Positions 8,811-17,656 of a stretch of 64,000 nucleotides of DNA are shown here, piece after piece (position 1 is the first letter of the stretch; every line of letters starts with the position of its first letter). Below the pieces are notes generated by a model. That model was not told the origin of the DNA. It searched no databases and worked only from the letters and a program-made list of their open reading frames with translations. The stretch lies in contig CAKUGY010000001.1 of assembly GCA_934654835.1 (NCBI GenBank), positions 62,001 to 126,000 on the forward strand, in the 5' to 3' direction. The translations under genes were made by a program, and so were the position numbers. Origin of the DNA: an uncultured Collinsella sp. (GTDB lineage Bacteria; Actinomycetota; Coriobacteriia; Coriobacteriales; Coriobacteriaceae).

Positions 8811-10157
8811 ATGGAACACGACCTCACACGCGGCAACGTCCTCAAGACCATCGCGGTCTTCGCCCTGCCCTATATGCTCTCGTACTTTTTGCAGATGCTC
8901 TACGGCATGGCCGACCTGTACTTTATCGGGCAGTTTAGCGGCGCCGCCGGCATCACCGCCGTGGGCAATGGCGCGCAGACGCTCTATATCATTACCGTGA
9001 CGCTCGTGGGCCTGGCCATGGGAACAACGGTCATCGTCGGCCACGCCGTGGGCTCGCGACGCTTCGATCGCGCCGAGGCCGCCATCGGCAACACCATCAC
9101 GCTCTTTATGGGCGTCTCGGTGGTGTTGGCCGCACTCTTGCTCACGTTGTGCCCGCAAATCGTGGCGCTCATCGGCACGCCGGCCGAAGCGGTCGAGGGT
9201 ACTGCCGCCTACCTGCGCATTTGCTTTATCGGCATTCCGTGCATCGCCGCATACAACATCCTTTCGGCTATCTTTCGCGGCCTGGGCGATTCGCGCTCGC
9301 CCATGTACGTGATCGGCGTGGCGTGCGCTATCAACATCGCACTCGACTTTCTGTTCATTGGCCACATGGGACTCGGCCCCGTGGGCGCGGCACTCGGCAC
9401 GGTGATCGCGCAGACCGCAAGCGTTGCCCTCGCGCTCGTATGGCTCAAGAGCCGCCGTACGAACATACACGTTAAGCGTAGCGACCTGCGCCCCCAGCCC
9501 GAGGTGCTCGGCAGCATCCTCAAGATTGGCGTGCCCGTGGCCGTGCAGGACGGCTGCATCCAGGTGGCGTTTATGTTCATTACCGTTATCGCCAACCACC
9601 GTGGGCTGGTCGACGCCGCCGCCGTTGGCCTGGTCGAGAAGATGATCAGCTTTTTGTTCATCGTGCCGAGTTCCATGGGCGCCACCGTCAGCGCGCTCAC
9701 GGCGCAAAACGCCGGCGCGGGCAAGGGCGACCGCGCGCGTCAGGTGCTCAAGGACGCCATGACCATCTCGGTGGTGTACGGCTGCCTGATCACGGCCCTC
9801 ATGTGGCTGGTGGCACCGGCGTTTCTCGGCTTTTTTGCCAAGGACGCCGCGGTAGTCGCGGCCGGCACCGGCTATATGCGCAGCTATATTTTCGACGCGA
9901 TCTTCGCCGGCATCCATATTTGCTTTAGCGGCTTTTTCGCTGCGTACGGCAAGAGCTACATCGGCTTTGCGCACAACGTGCTGGCCGTGGCACTCATTCG
10001 TGTGCCGGGCGCATGGCTGCTGTCGAACGCTTATTCCGACACGCTGTTTCCCATGGGCATCGCCTCGCCGTGCGGGTCGATTCTGTCGGCAGTCATTTGC
10101 GTGGTGGCGTTTACGGTGCTCAACCGCCGCGGTGCTTTTGACAAGTTGGTGGCGTAG
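8811..10157 (+). CDS. MATE-family efflux transporter
   Basis: A 448-residue, 12-helix antiporter of the multidrug and toxic compound extrusion family; it exports cationic drugs or metabolites in exchange for Na+ or H+. The N-terminus MEHDLTRGNVLKTIAVFALP matches the cytoplasmic lead-in of the family, followed by the helix with MLYGMADLYFIGQFSG, and a second-half repeat with LVEKMISFLFIVPSSMG and LTAQNAGAGKGDRA. It lies under a MerR-type promoter and 56 bases ahead of a MerR-family gene, so expression is probably induced by a ligand sensed by that regulator. Substrate is unknown. Confidence 0.88.
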   Translation: MEHDLTRGNVLKTIAVFALPYMLSYFLQMLYGMADLYFIGQFSGAAGITAVGNGAQTLYIITVTLVGLAMGTTVIVGHAVGSRRFDRAEAAIGNTITLFMGVSVVLAALLLTLCPQIVALIGTPAEAVEGTAAYLRICFIGIPCIAAYNILSAIFRGLGDSRSPMYVIGVACAINIALDFLFIGHMGLGPVGAALGTVIAQTASVALALVWLKSRRTNIHVKRSDLRPQPEVLGSILKIGVPVAVQDGCIQVAFMFITVIANHRGLVDAAAVGLVEKMISFLFIVPSSMGATVSALTAQNAGAGKGDRARQVLKDAMTISVVYGCLITALMWLVAPAFLGFFAKDAAVVAAGTGYMRSYIFDAIFAGIHICFSGFFAAYGKSYIGFAHNVLAVALIRVPGAWLLSNAYSDTLFPMGIASPCGSILSAVICVVAFTVLNRRGAFDKLVA

Positions 10158-10213
10158 CGGGGCGACGCAAGCCTAGCGACCCTGTCCCGCTTTCTGCCGA
10201 AAGGAGCGATCCC

Positions 10214-11059
10214 GTGACTGACACGTCCAGCGAACATACCGAGGGCCTGCTCCGCATTGGCGAGGTCGCGCGCCTGTTTAACCTGAGCGTTGGCACGCTG
10301 CGGCACTACGAGCAGATGGGCTTGCTGGAGCCGGCGTATGTCGATGCGGCAAGTGGCTACCGCTACTACGGCGCGCGACAGCTTTCTACCCTCAACACCA
10401 TCAGCCACCTGCGCGTTCTCGATTTGCCGTTGGCTCAGATTCGCGAATTTGTGACCACTCGCGACGTGAACCTCATGCAGCGCCAACTCGCCCAGCAGCA
10501 GGAGCTTATCGAACGTAAACGCCGTGAGCTGGAACGCGTCTCACGCAAGATCGACAACCGGCTTGCCTTGTTGCGGGGCGCATTGGATGCTGAGCTCGAT
10601 ACCATCTACGAGGTCAACGCGCCCGAACTTCGTTGCGCCGTGCTGCGCGAACGCGTCAACCCCACCGATGCCTATGCGCTGGAGTGGCAGATTCGCCAGC
10701 TGCAAAAAGGACAGCACGAGACCTTCGTCTTCCTTGGCAATCTGGGTGTGGGCATCGCGCCCGAGCGCCTTGCCACCGGTGACTTTGATGGCTACGACGA
10801 GGTCTTTCTGCTGTTGGATGACACGGATGACTACCTGGGGGACGTCGAGGTTCGGCCCGCCGCGCGGTGCCTGACCGTCAGCTTCCGTGGCACGCACGGG
10901 CAGGCAGCCCCGCGCTATGAGCGCTTACTCGATTACATGCACGAGCATGGACTGGCCCCCGCCGGCCCCTCACGCGAGATCGCCCTCATCGACGACATTA
11001 TCAGCGACGACCCGGCGACCTACGTGACGCAGATCACGGTGCCTGTTACGGTCTCCTAA
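10214..11059 (+). CDS. MerR-family regulator with effector-binding domain
   Basis: A 281-residue regulator. The winged helix-turn-helix spans about residues 10-80 (LLRIGEVARLFNLSVGTLRHYEQMG, quoted in parts: LLRIGEVARLF then VGTLRHYEQ), followed by a dimerisation coiled coil (about 80-125: LAQQQELIERKRRELE). The remaining 150 residues look like a GyrI-like small-molecule binding domain, as in BmrR/BltR-type drug sensors. It lies 56 bases after the MATE gene, downstream of a promoter with the MerR spacer architecture, so it probably activates its own operon when a toxic compound binds. RBS AAAGGAG precedes the ATG. Confidence 0.87.
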   Translation: MTDTSSEHTEGLLRIGEVARLFNLSVGTLRHYEQMGLLEPAYVDAASGYRYYGARQLSTLNTISHLRVLDLPLAQIREFVTTRDVNLMQRQLAQQQELIERKRRELERVSRKIDNRLALLRGALDAELDTIYEVNAPELRCAVLRERVNPTDAYALEWQIRQLQKGQHETFVFLGNLGVGIAPERLATGDFDGYDEVFLLLDDTDDYLGDVEVRPAARCLTVSFRGTHGQAAPRYERLLDYMHEHGLAPAGPSREIALIDDIISDDPATYVTQITVPVTVS

Positions 11060-11062
11060 TAA

Positions 11063-11097
11063 AACCGCCCGGAAAGAGTCGAACTTTCCGGGCGGTT
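11063..11097. terminator. Bidirectional terminator between merR and ligA
   Basis: A 14-bp perfect stem, AACCGCCCGGAAAG / CTTTCCGGGCGGTT, with a 7-nt loop. On the minus strand it is followed by a short T-run, so it can end ligA; it also follows the merR stop by 4 bases. Confidence 0.88.
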
Positions 11098-11119
11098 CTT
11101 CAATTTGTCTATCGATGCC

Positions 11120-13348
11120 TTAAACCTGGGGCACCTGACCGGTAGCGAGGATCTGCTCGAGCGCGTCCTCGTCCAGCACGGGCACGCCCAGTTGCTCGGC
11201 CTTGGTGAGCTTGGAGCCCGCCTTGGGACCGGCGACCAAGTAGCTCGTCTTCTTCGACACGCTGCCCGAGACCTTGGCGCCGAGCACCTTGAGCGCGGCA
11301 CCCGCCTCGTCGCGCGTGCGGTTTACGAGCGTACCGGTCAGCACAAACGTCAGACCCGCAAGCGGCTGCGCGTCGGCGAGCTCACCCGCTACGCCGGCAT
11401 CGGCTGCGGCCTGTGCATGCGCAGCTCCCAAGTCGACCTCGAGCGACAGCCCCGCCTGACGCAGGCGCTCCAACACGGCAAGGTTCTCGGGCACGGCCAG
11501 GAATTGTTTGACGCTCGCCGCGATCTTGGGACCGATGCCCTCACACTCGGCGATGTCCTCTTCGCTCGCCAAGATGAGCTTGTCAATCGATAAGAATCGC
11601 TCGGCGATGACCTCGCCCACGCTTTTGCCCACATGGCGGATACCCAGGGCAAACAGTACGCGCCCGAGCGGCTGGCTCTTGGACTTGTTGAGCTCGGCGA
11701 TGATCTTTTCGGCCGTCTTGAGACCAACCGGAATGGGATCGCCCTTCTTCACGCCCTTTTTGCTGTTGGAGCTCGCATACACGCGGCCCGTGTCCAGGCT
11801 GGCGATGTCATCGACCGTGAGCTGGTAGAAATCGGCGACGTCATGGATCAGACCGGCGGCGATCATCTTGTCGACGATCTCGTCGCCCAGGCCGTCGACG
11901 TCCATGCAGCCGCGGCTCACCCAGTGGAGCAGGCGCTCCTTGAGCTGCGCGGGGCAGTCGATGGAGACGCAGCGGTAAGCGACCTCGCCGTCCTCGTGGA
12001 CCACGGGGCTGCCGCACACGGGGCAGACCTCGGGCATGTGCCAGTCGACCGAATCGGCCGGGCGCTTGTCGAGCACCGGACCTACGACCTCGGGAATGAC
12101 GTCGCCCGCCTTGTGCACGATGATGGTGTCGCCCTCGCGCACGTTTTTGCGGCGGATCTCGTCGATGTTGTGCAGCGTGGCGCGCGCGATGGTTGAGCCG
12201 GCAACCGTCACCGGGTCGAACTCCGCGACCGGCGTGAGCACGCCGGTGCGGCCCACCTGGATGCGAATCTCGCGCAGGATAGTCTGCTTTTCCTCGGGCG
12301 GGAACTTAAAGGCGATGGCCCAGCGCGGTGCGCGGGCGGTAAAACCCAGGTCGAGCTGCTGCTGGAAGCCGTCGACCTTTACGACCACGCCGTCGATGTC
12401 GTAGTCCAGATCGCCGCGATGCTCGAGCGCCTGAGCGCAGAACTCGTGAACCTCAGTCGGCGTGGCGCAGCGGGCCACGTTGGGGTTGACGCTAAAGCCG
12501 GCGCTACGCAGCCAGTCGAGAAACTCGCGCTGGCTGTGGACGTGCAACGGGTCGGTATCGGCGATGGCGTAGATAAAGGTGGCCAAATCGCGACGTGCCG
12601 TGACCTTGGGATCCTTTTGGCGCAGGGATCCGGCGGCTGCGTTGCGCGGGTTGGCGAAGGGGTCGCGGCCCTCGGCATCGGCCTCGTCGTTCAGGCGCAC
12701 AAAGCTGCCCTTGGGCATGTAGACCTCGCCGCGGACCTCGATGGTACGCTCGCGATCGGCGCCCATGTGGGCGAGCGCCGGCTCGGACAGGTGCATGGGC
12801 ACGTCCTTGATGGTGCGCACGTTGAGCGACACATCCTCGCCCGTGGTACCGTCGCCGCGCGTCGCTGCGCGCACGAAGGTGCCGTTCTGGTAGGTAAGCG
12901 CCACGCCCAGGCCGTCGATCTTGAGCTCGCAGGTATAGGTGACGCTGCCGGCACCGAGTGCATCCTCGGTACGCTGGAGCCACGCGTCAAGCTCATCAAG
13001 ATCCATAGCGTCGTCCATGGAATACATACGCGCCATGTGCGTGACCGGCGTAAACTGCTCGCTCACGTAGCCACCCACGCGCTGGGTATAGCTGTCGGGC
13101 GTCACAAGGTCGGGGTAGGTGGCCTCGATTTCCTGCAGCTCAACGAGCATTTTGTCAAAGGCGGCGTCCGTGATCTCGGGCGCATCGAGCATGTAGTAGC
13201 GATAAGCATGGTAATCGAGCTCGTGACGCAGCTCGGCTGCACGCGCTGCCGCCTGGGCACGGGCATCGGTCGACACGGTGGCATCCGCGCTCGCGGGCGT
13301 TTCGGTATCGATGTCCACGCCGTCACCAAACAGGCTCGATTGCTCCAT
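11120..13348 (-). CDS. ligA: NAD+-dependent DNA ligase LigA
   Basis: Seals nicks during replication and repair using NAD+. The 742-residue protein has the adenylation site CELKIDGLG (catalytic lysine), an OB-fold, a four-cysteine zinc finger (CPVCGSPV...CVSIDCPAQ), helix-hairpin-helix repeats (ECEGIGPKIAASV region) and a C-terminal BRCT domain (about 660-742, LAGLTFVLTGTL). I start it at the ATG at 13348 because AGGAGT lies upstream; a reading from 13393 has none. It is longer than the usual 670 residues because of an Ala-rich N-terminal extension (about 40 residues) and a linker before the BRCT domain. It stands alone as a transcription unit. Confidence 0.96.
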   Translation of the reverse strand: MEQSSLFGDGVDIDTETPASADATVSTDARAQAAARAAELRHELDYHAYRYYMLDAPEITDAAFDKMLVELQEIEATYPDLVTPDSYTQRVGGYVSEQFTPVTHMARMYSMDDAMDLDELDAWLQRTEDALGAGSVTYTCELKIDGLGVALTYQNGTFVRAATRGDGTTGEDVSLNVRTIKDVPMHLSEPALAHMGADRERTIEVRGEVYMPKGSFVRLNDEADAEGRDPFANPRNAAAGSLRQKDPKVTARRDLATFIYAIADTDPLHVHSQREFLDWLRSAGFSVNPNVARCATPTEVHEFCAQALEHRGDLDYDIDGVVVKVDGFQQQLDLGFTARAPRWAIAFKFPPEEKQTILREIRIQVGRTGVLTPVAEFDPVTVAGSTIARATLHNIDEIRRKNVREGDTIIVHKAGDVIPEVVGPVLDKRPADSVDWHMPEVCPVCGSPVVHEDGEVAYRCVSIDCPAQLKERLLHWVSRGCMDVDGLGDEIVDKMIAAGLIHDVADFYQLTVDDIASLDTGRVYASSNSKKGVKKGDPIPVGLKTAEKIIAELNKSKSQPLGRVLFALGIRHVGKSVGEVIAERFLSIDKLILASEEDIAECEGIGPKIAASVKQFLAVPENLAVLERLRQAGLSLEVDLGAAHAQAAADAGVAGELADAQPLAGLTFVLTGTLVNRTRDEAGAALKVLGAKVSGSVSKKTSYLVAGPKAGSKLTKAEQLGVPVLDEDALEQILATGQVPQV

Positions 13349-13456
13349 AGCGGCACTCCTTCGCTCGATTTCAAACGGATACAAGAGTACCACCGGTCGA
13401 GACGGGGCCGAATAGCCCTTTCAAACCGCACCGAATCGGCAGCCGCCAGGCCGGGG

Positions 13457-13660
13457 TGGACAGTTAGTTCAGATACGTATAAATCTGCGAACCGAATCGA
13501 GCTCAAATGGCGCCATTTCGCTCCATTTGGTCGTCCCGGAGCGGCACGATCGGCTTATTTCTCCTTCCGAGCACCCATCAGAGCCCCATTTCCATCCCAA
13601 AACATCTCAAAACGCATCCCAGACTGCCCCAGATTTATACGTATCTGAACTAACTGTCCA
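13457..13660. mobile_element. MITE-like element with 31-bp terminal inverted repeats
   Basis: The 31 bases at 13457-13487 (TGGACAGTTAGTTCAGATAC...) are the exact reverse complement of 13630-13660, separated by 142 bases with no reading frame of note. The inner part holds a small palindrome, AAATGGCGCCATTT, near 13505. The size and perfect termini fit a miniature inverted-repeat element; I could not see a target duplication. It fills most of the 450-base gap between ligA and the HtrA gene. Confidence 0.65.
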
Positions 13661-13734
13661 GACCATTCCGAACCGAGCTCCTCGCCAGCTCAAAGTGATC
13701 CGTTTTCCTCCGTCCCTGGGAGATCATTATGGAA

Positions 13735-13772
13735 AGAGGGGCTGTCCTGCGCTTGGCGGGACAGCCCCCTCT
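13735..13772 (-). terminator. Hairpin after the HtrA-type gene
   Basis: Stem with GGGCTGTCC / GGACAGCCC and a loop around TGCGCTTGGC lies 27 bases beyond the stop of the protease gene. There is only a weak T-run on the minus strand, so it may be a terminator or just a stabilising 3' hairpin. Confidence 0.5.
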
Positions 13773-13798
13773 GGCTTCGATATGCGTGATGCGGCACG

Positions 13799-15262
13799 CT
13801 AGTAACCCTGGCCGTAGCCCTGACCCTGGCCCTGCTGGCCCAGCAGCTCCTCCAGGTACTGACGCAGCTGCTCATCGGTAATACCGCCGTTGCCGGTGTC
13901 AGTCGAGCTGTCGTCCTGCTGCTGGTTCTGCAGCTCCTCGTCGGAGCCCAGCTCGACGGTGACCTTCTTCTCGTCCTTGCCGCGCACGAGCGTAATCTCG
14001 ACCTTCTCGCCCACCTCGTGGCTGCGCAGCGCGATGATCAGGCCGTCGGCGCTCGTGATCTCGTCATCGCCCAACTTGGTGATGACGTCACCCTCCTGGA
14101 TGCCGGCCTTGGCAGCGGGGCCGTCCTCCACAACGCTCGCCACATACGCACCGCTATCGGTGCTCAGCCTGTTGGTGCGGGCGTTGAGCGCGTTGACGCT
14201 CGAAAGCGTGGCGCCCAGGTACGGATGAACCGGCGTCTTGCCGTCGATAATCTGGTCGGCGATGTTCTTAGCGTAGTTGACCGGAATGGCAAAGCCCACG
14301 CCCGAGCTGGAGCCCGAGTAGCTCTCGATGAGCGAGTTAATGCCCACGAGCTCGCCGTTGTCGTTGACGAGCGCGCCGCCGGAGTTGCCCGGGTTGATGG
14401 CGGCATCGGTCTGGATCATATTGGCGTAAATGGTGTTACCACTGGTAGAACTCATGGCCGTGGAGCGATACAGTGCCGACACGATGCCCGTGGAAACGGA
14501 CTGCTCGTTGCCGAACGGCGAGCCGATAGCCATAACCCACTCGCCCACGTTGAGCTTAGAGGAGTCACCGATCTCGATCGGGGTGAGCTTGGAGGAGTCG
14601 GCGTCCTTGAGCTTAATAACGGCCAGGTCGCTCGAGGCATCGTTGCCCACGAACTCGGCCTCGTAGGTGGTGCCGTCATCCATGGTTACCACGTACTGGT
14701 CGTAGCCGTCGACCACGTGGTTGTTGGTGAGGATGTGGCCCTCGGTATCGAGCACCACGCCCGAACCAACGCTACCCGAGCTATCCGACTCGTCGGCAGA
14801 CTGCGAAAGCGAGCTGCCCTGGTTACCGCTCGAAGTGGCGGTGATGGAAACGACGGAGGGCAGGGCCTTGGCAGAGACGGCCTCGGCCAGCGTGGTGTCC
14901 TCGGAGTCGATCGTGATCTTTTGCGTCGACGAACCCGAAGCGCCCGCCGTCACGGCATTCTTGCCTCCGCCGATATCGAGCGTGCCGCTCATGATAAGCG
15001 CGATGACCAGCAGGGCTCCGCAGGCGCAGCCGGCGAGCGCCGTGATGAAGATCGGCAGCTTTTTGGTCTTGGTCTTGACCACCGTGTGCTTGTTCACGAC
15101 CTGCTGGCTGCCCAGCGGTTGGCCGGTCTGCGTGTCGTAGGCCTGCACATAGGGAATGTTGTTGCCACCGGCAGGCGTCGACTCCACCTGCACGCGCGGC
15201 TGCTGCTGGGTCTCACCGACGTTGCCCACATCCTGGGGACGCTGGGAATCGTACTCGCTCAT
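13799..15262 (-). CDS. HtrA/DegP-type trypsin-like serine protease with PDZ domain
   Basis: A 487-residue membrane-anchored protease for protein quality control outside the membrane. A Gln/Pro-rich cytoplasmic N-terminus (about 1-70) is followed by one transmembrane helix (LPIFITALAGCACGALLVIA). The protease domain shows the triad: histidine in TNNHVVDG, aspartate in SSDLAVIKL, serine in NPGNSGGAL. A PDZ domain (about 360-450) follows, and the tail is rich in Gln, Gly and Tyr (GQQGQGQGYGQGY), which is unusual. The ATG at 15262 has an AAAGGAT site; the frame opens further upstream without one. It is a single-gene unit downstream of a terminator, in the position of stress-induced HtrA genes, although no specific operator was seen. 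Confidence 0.92.
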   Translation of the reverse strand: MSEYDSQRPQDVGNVGETQQQPRVQVESTPAGGNNIPYVQAYDTQTGQPLGSQQVVNKHTVVKTKTKKLPIFITALAGCACGALLVIALIMSGTLDIGGGKNAVTAGASGSSTQKITIDSEDTTLAEAVSAKALPSVVSITATSSGNQGSSLSQSADESDSSGSVGSGVVLDTEGHILTNNHVVDGYDQYVVTMDDGTTYEAEFVGNDASSDLAVIKLKDADSSKLTPIEIGDSSKLNVGEWVMAIGSPFGNEQSVSTGIVSALYRSTAMSSTSGNTIYANMIQTDAAINPGNSGGALVNDNGELVGINSLIESYSGSSSGVGFAIPVNYAKNIADQIIDGKTPVHPYLGATLSSVNALNARTNRLSTDSGAYVASVVEDGPAAKAGIQEGDVITKLGDDEITSADGLIIALRSHEVGEKVEITLVRGKDEKKVTVELGSDEELQNQQQDDSSTDTGNGGITDEQLRQYLEELLGQQGQGQGYGQGY

Positions 15263-15291
15263 AGCTGCGATCCTTTCGTCTAATAACCAAA

Positions 15292-15315
15292 GGCCCGCCA
15301 AACATGTGGCGGGCC
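15292..15315 (-). terminator. Terminator of the glnA/regulator operon
   Basis: GGCCCGCCA / TGGCGGGCC with a 6-nt loop, followed on the minus strand by TTTGGTTATT. It lies between the response-regulator stop and the HtrA start. Confidence 0.75.
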
Positions 15316-15433
15316 ATCATTGTTCACGTTGAGTTGTACCCCAATATGCGGGCGCACGTGTATGAGAACGCAATCTTTTAGGAAGGCTTAAGTTCTGTTT
15401 CAAACCCGAAAGGCACCCGCACCTGCGGTAAAA

Positions 15434-15466
15434 CCACCACAAAGGTGCCTGTCCCCTTTGTGGTGG
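15434..15466. repeat. Hairpin repeat (CCACCACAAAGG stem), copy 2
   Basis: Identical to 930-962 over the stem and loop. It lies 5 bases past the stop of the response-regulator gene, the same relation to a 3' end as copy 1. Confidence 0.8.
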
Positions 15467-15470
15467 AAAT

Positions 15471-16133
15471 CTAGTCCTTAAACAGATAGCCCACGCCGCG
15501 GACGGTGGTGATGTGCGCCGCGATCTGCGGGCCCACCTTGGAGCGGATGCGTCGGATGTGCACGTCAACGGTACGCGTACCGCCGCAGTACTCAAAGCCC
15601 CACACGCGGTGCAGCAGCACTTCGCGGCTGTAGGCACGGTTGGGATGCGTCGCCAAAAAGCTCAGCAGCGAGTACTCCATCAGCGTCAGATCGATGGGCT
15701 CATCGTCGAGCGTCACCTGGTAGGTAGCCAGGTTAATCTCGAGGTTATCGATGTTGAGCACGTCATCGGCGGTGACGGTCTCCTCCTCGCCCATGAGGCG
15801 CTGCGCACGAGCCTTGAGCTCATTGGGCGTCGCCGTGGGGCATACGAAGTCGGCATGCGCGTGATTCGGCAGGCGCAGGGTGCCGAGCGCCTCATCGTCG
15901 ACGATCACCAGCATGGGAACGCCGCCGCGATCGTCGAGCCACTTGGCAATCTGATCGATGCGGTCGCTGCGGATGCCGTCAGAATCGAGGATCAGCAGGT
16001 CAAAGTCGTGCGCCGCAGTCGGCGAATCGGGAGTGGCCAGGCTCACCTCGACACCCAGGGTGGTCGTCAGGCTGCGGGCAAACTCGTGGAAGCGCGTCGT
16101 GCGCGCCATGAACAGGGCACTCTTTTCGGACAT
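15471..16133 (-). CDS. OmpR-family regulator with degenerate receiver, beside glnA
   Basis: A 220-residue protein. The C-terminal winged helix (about 125-220) is a typical OmpR/PhoB DNA-binding domain (LTLMEYSLLSFLATHPNRAY, TRTVDVHIRRIRSKVG, TVRGVGYLFKD). The N-terminal domain has a receiver-like pattern with an aspartate in DLLILDSD, but the usual acidic pair after the first strand is absent (ALFMARTT) and the conserved lysine position reads FVCPTA. It therefore probably does not work by ordinary phosphorylation. It starts 50 bases after the glnA stop on the same strand (GGAGG before the ATG at 16133). The actinobacterial nitrogen regulator GlnR has the same architecture, so a GlnR-like role is a reasonable but unproven inference. 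Confidence 0.85.
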   Translation of the reverse strand: MSEKSALFMARTTRFHEFARSLTTTLGVEVSLATPDSPTAAHDFDLLILDSDGIRSDRIDQIAKWLDDRGGVPMLVIVDDEALGTLRLPNHAHADFVCPTATPNELKARAQRLMGEEETVTADDVLNIDNLEINLATYQVTLDDEPIDLTLMEYSLLSFLATHPNRAYSREVLLHRVWGFEYCGGTRTVDVHIRRIRSKVGPQIAAHITTVRGVGYLFKD

Positions 16134-16183
16134 ATCGGCCTCCAAAGAAATAAGCTCAATCGTACTGGAACAAGCCAGCGCGA

Positions 16184-17521
16184 TTAGGAGTTCGCCAGGT
16201 AGTGCTTGATCTCCCACTCGGTAATCGTGGACTCAAACTTATGCCACTCGTCGCGCTTCTTTTTGAGGAAGAAGCTGTGGATGTGCTCGCCGAGGGCATC
16301 CTTCATAAACTGCGAATCCTCAAACACGTCGAGCGCCTCTTTGAGCGAGCGCGGCAGCGGTGCGTAGCCGGCCTCGAGCATCTGACGGTCGGTGAGCTTG
16401 AGCGTCTCGGCCGTGGCCTCGGGCGGAAGCTCCAGCTTGCGCTCGATGCCGTCGAGACCAGCAGCCAGCGTAACGGTGTTGACCAGGTAGGGGTTGGCCA
16501 TGGGATCGGGACTGCGCAGCTCGATGCGCGTGGACAGCTGCTTGCCGGGCTTGTAGACCGGGATGCGGACCATGCTCGCGCGGTTGCGCAGGCCCCACGT
16601 GGCGTACTGCGGCACGGAGTCGCCACCGGTGGTGATGCGCTTGTACGAGTTGACGGTGGGGTTGGTGATGGCGCTGATCTCGCGCGCGTGCGCCAGAATG
16701 CCGGCCATGTAGTGCTTGGCGACGTCGGAGAGATGGTACTTCTCGTCGTCCTCGCCCCAAAAGACGTTGTTGCCGTCGTGATCGAACAGCGACTGGTGCA
16801 GGAACATGGCGCTGCCGTCCTCGCCCGCCAGCGGCTTAGGCATAAAGGAGGCGTGGCAGCCGCTCTCGTAGGCCTGCTGCTTAATGATGAGCTTGGCCGT
16901 GGTGATGGCGTCGGACATGCTCAGGGCCTCGGCGTGGCGCAGGCTCATGCCGTGCTGCGAGCGGCCGGCGGCGTGGAAGGTGTACTCCACGGGCACGGAC
17001 ATCTTCTCGAGCGTGAGGACCGTGTTGCGGCGCAGGTCGCGGGCGGCGTCGCTCACCGAAAGGTCAAAGTAGCCCACGTTGTCGAGCGGCTCGGGCGTAT
17101 GCTCGTCGGGGAAGTAGTAATACTCCAGCTCGGCGCCCACGTTGAGCAGGTAGCCGGCCTTCTCGGCCTTGTGGAACATGCGGCGCAGGGCATCGCGCGG
17201 GTCGCCGGCGAAAGGTTTGCGATCGGGAGTGCACACGTCGCAGAACACGCGGGCGACGCCGTTGTGGCTCGGGCGCCACGGCAAAATCTGGAAGGTCGAG
17301 GCATCGGGGAACGCGAGCATGTCGGCTTCCTCGGGCGTGGCAAAGCCCTCGATGGCCGAGCCGTCAAAGCCAATGCCCTCCTCAAAAGCGACCTCGAGGT
17401 CCTCGGGGCTGATGGCAAAGTTCTTGAGGCGACCGAGAATGTCGACAAACCACAGACGCACAAAGCGGATGTCACGCTGCTCTACAGAGCGGAGTACGTA
17501 ATCGATGTTCTGCTGGTTCAT
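16184..17521 (-). CDS. glnA: Glutamine synthetase, type I
   Basis: Makes glutamine from glutamate, ammonia and ATP. The 445-residue length and sequence match the shorter GSI-alpha form: GIGFDGSAIEGFATPEEADM (beta-Grasp/N-terminal region), the histidine of HAAGRSQHGMSLRH near the metal site, KPLAGEDGSAMFLHQSLF, and the ammonia-binding-loop region near ITTGGDSVPQYATWG, with NRASMVRIPVY for the ATP/glutamate site. The adenylylation segment of longer GSI-beta enzymes is not evident, so control is likely by feedback and transcription. AAGGGGAG precedes the ATG. Upstream, two direct copies of TATCGCAG (17561-17568, 17573-17580) overlap a possible minus-strand -10 (TATAGA), a candidate regulator site. 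Confidence 0.93.
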   Translation of the reverse strand: MNQQNIDYVLRSVEQRDIRFVRLWFVDILGRLKNFAISPEDLEVAFEEGIGFDGSAIEGFATPEEADMLAFPDASTFQILPWRPSHNGVARVFCDVCTPDRKPFAGDPRDALRRMFHKAEKAGYLLNVGAELEYYYFPDEHTPEPLDNVGYFDLSVSDAARDLRRNTVLTLEKMSVPVEYTFHAAGRSQHGMSLRHAEALSMSDAITTAKLIIKQQAYESGCHASFMPKPLAGEDGSAMFLHQSLFDHDGNNVFWGEDDEKYHLSDVAKHYMAGILAHAREISAITNPTVNSYKRITTGGDSVPQYATWGLRNRASMVRIPVYKPGKQLSTRIELRSPDPMANPYLVNTVTLAAGLDGIERKLELPPEATAETLKLTDRQMLEAGYAPLPRSLKEALDVFEDSQFMKDALGEHIHSFFLKKKRDEWHKFESTITEWEIKHYLANS

Positions 17522-17656
17522 GTCGCTCCCCTTTCTTTCGGGCGGGTTTCGACTGTTCTATATCGCAGATACTATCGCAGAAAAATGTTTCCGCAGGGTT
17601 AAAGCGTGTCAGGCGCTCAAAAAACGTGCGCGAGCTGGCAAGTGCGGCTCGATGGC

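Noticed and set aside
13457..13660. Attachment sites of an integrated element
   Set aside because: The repeats are inverted, close together and enclose no integrase or cargo.
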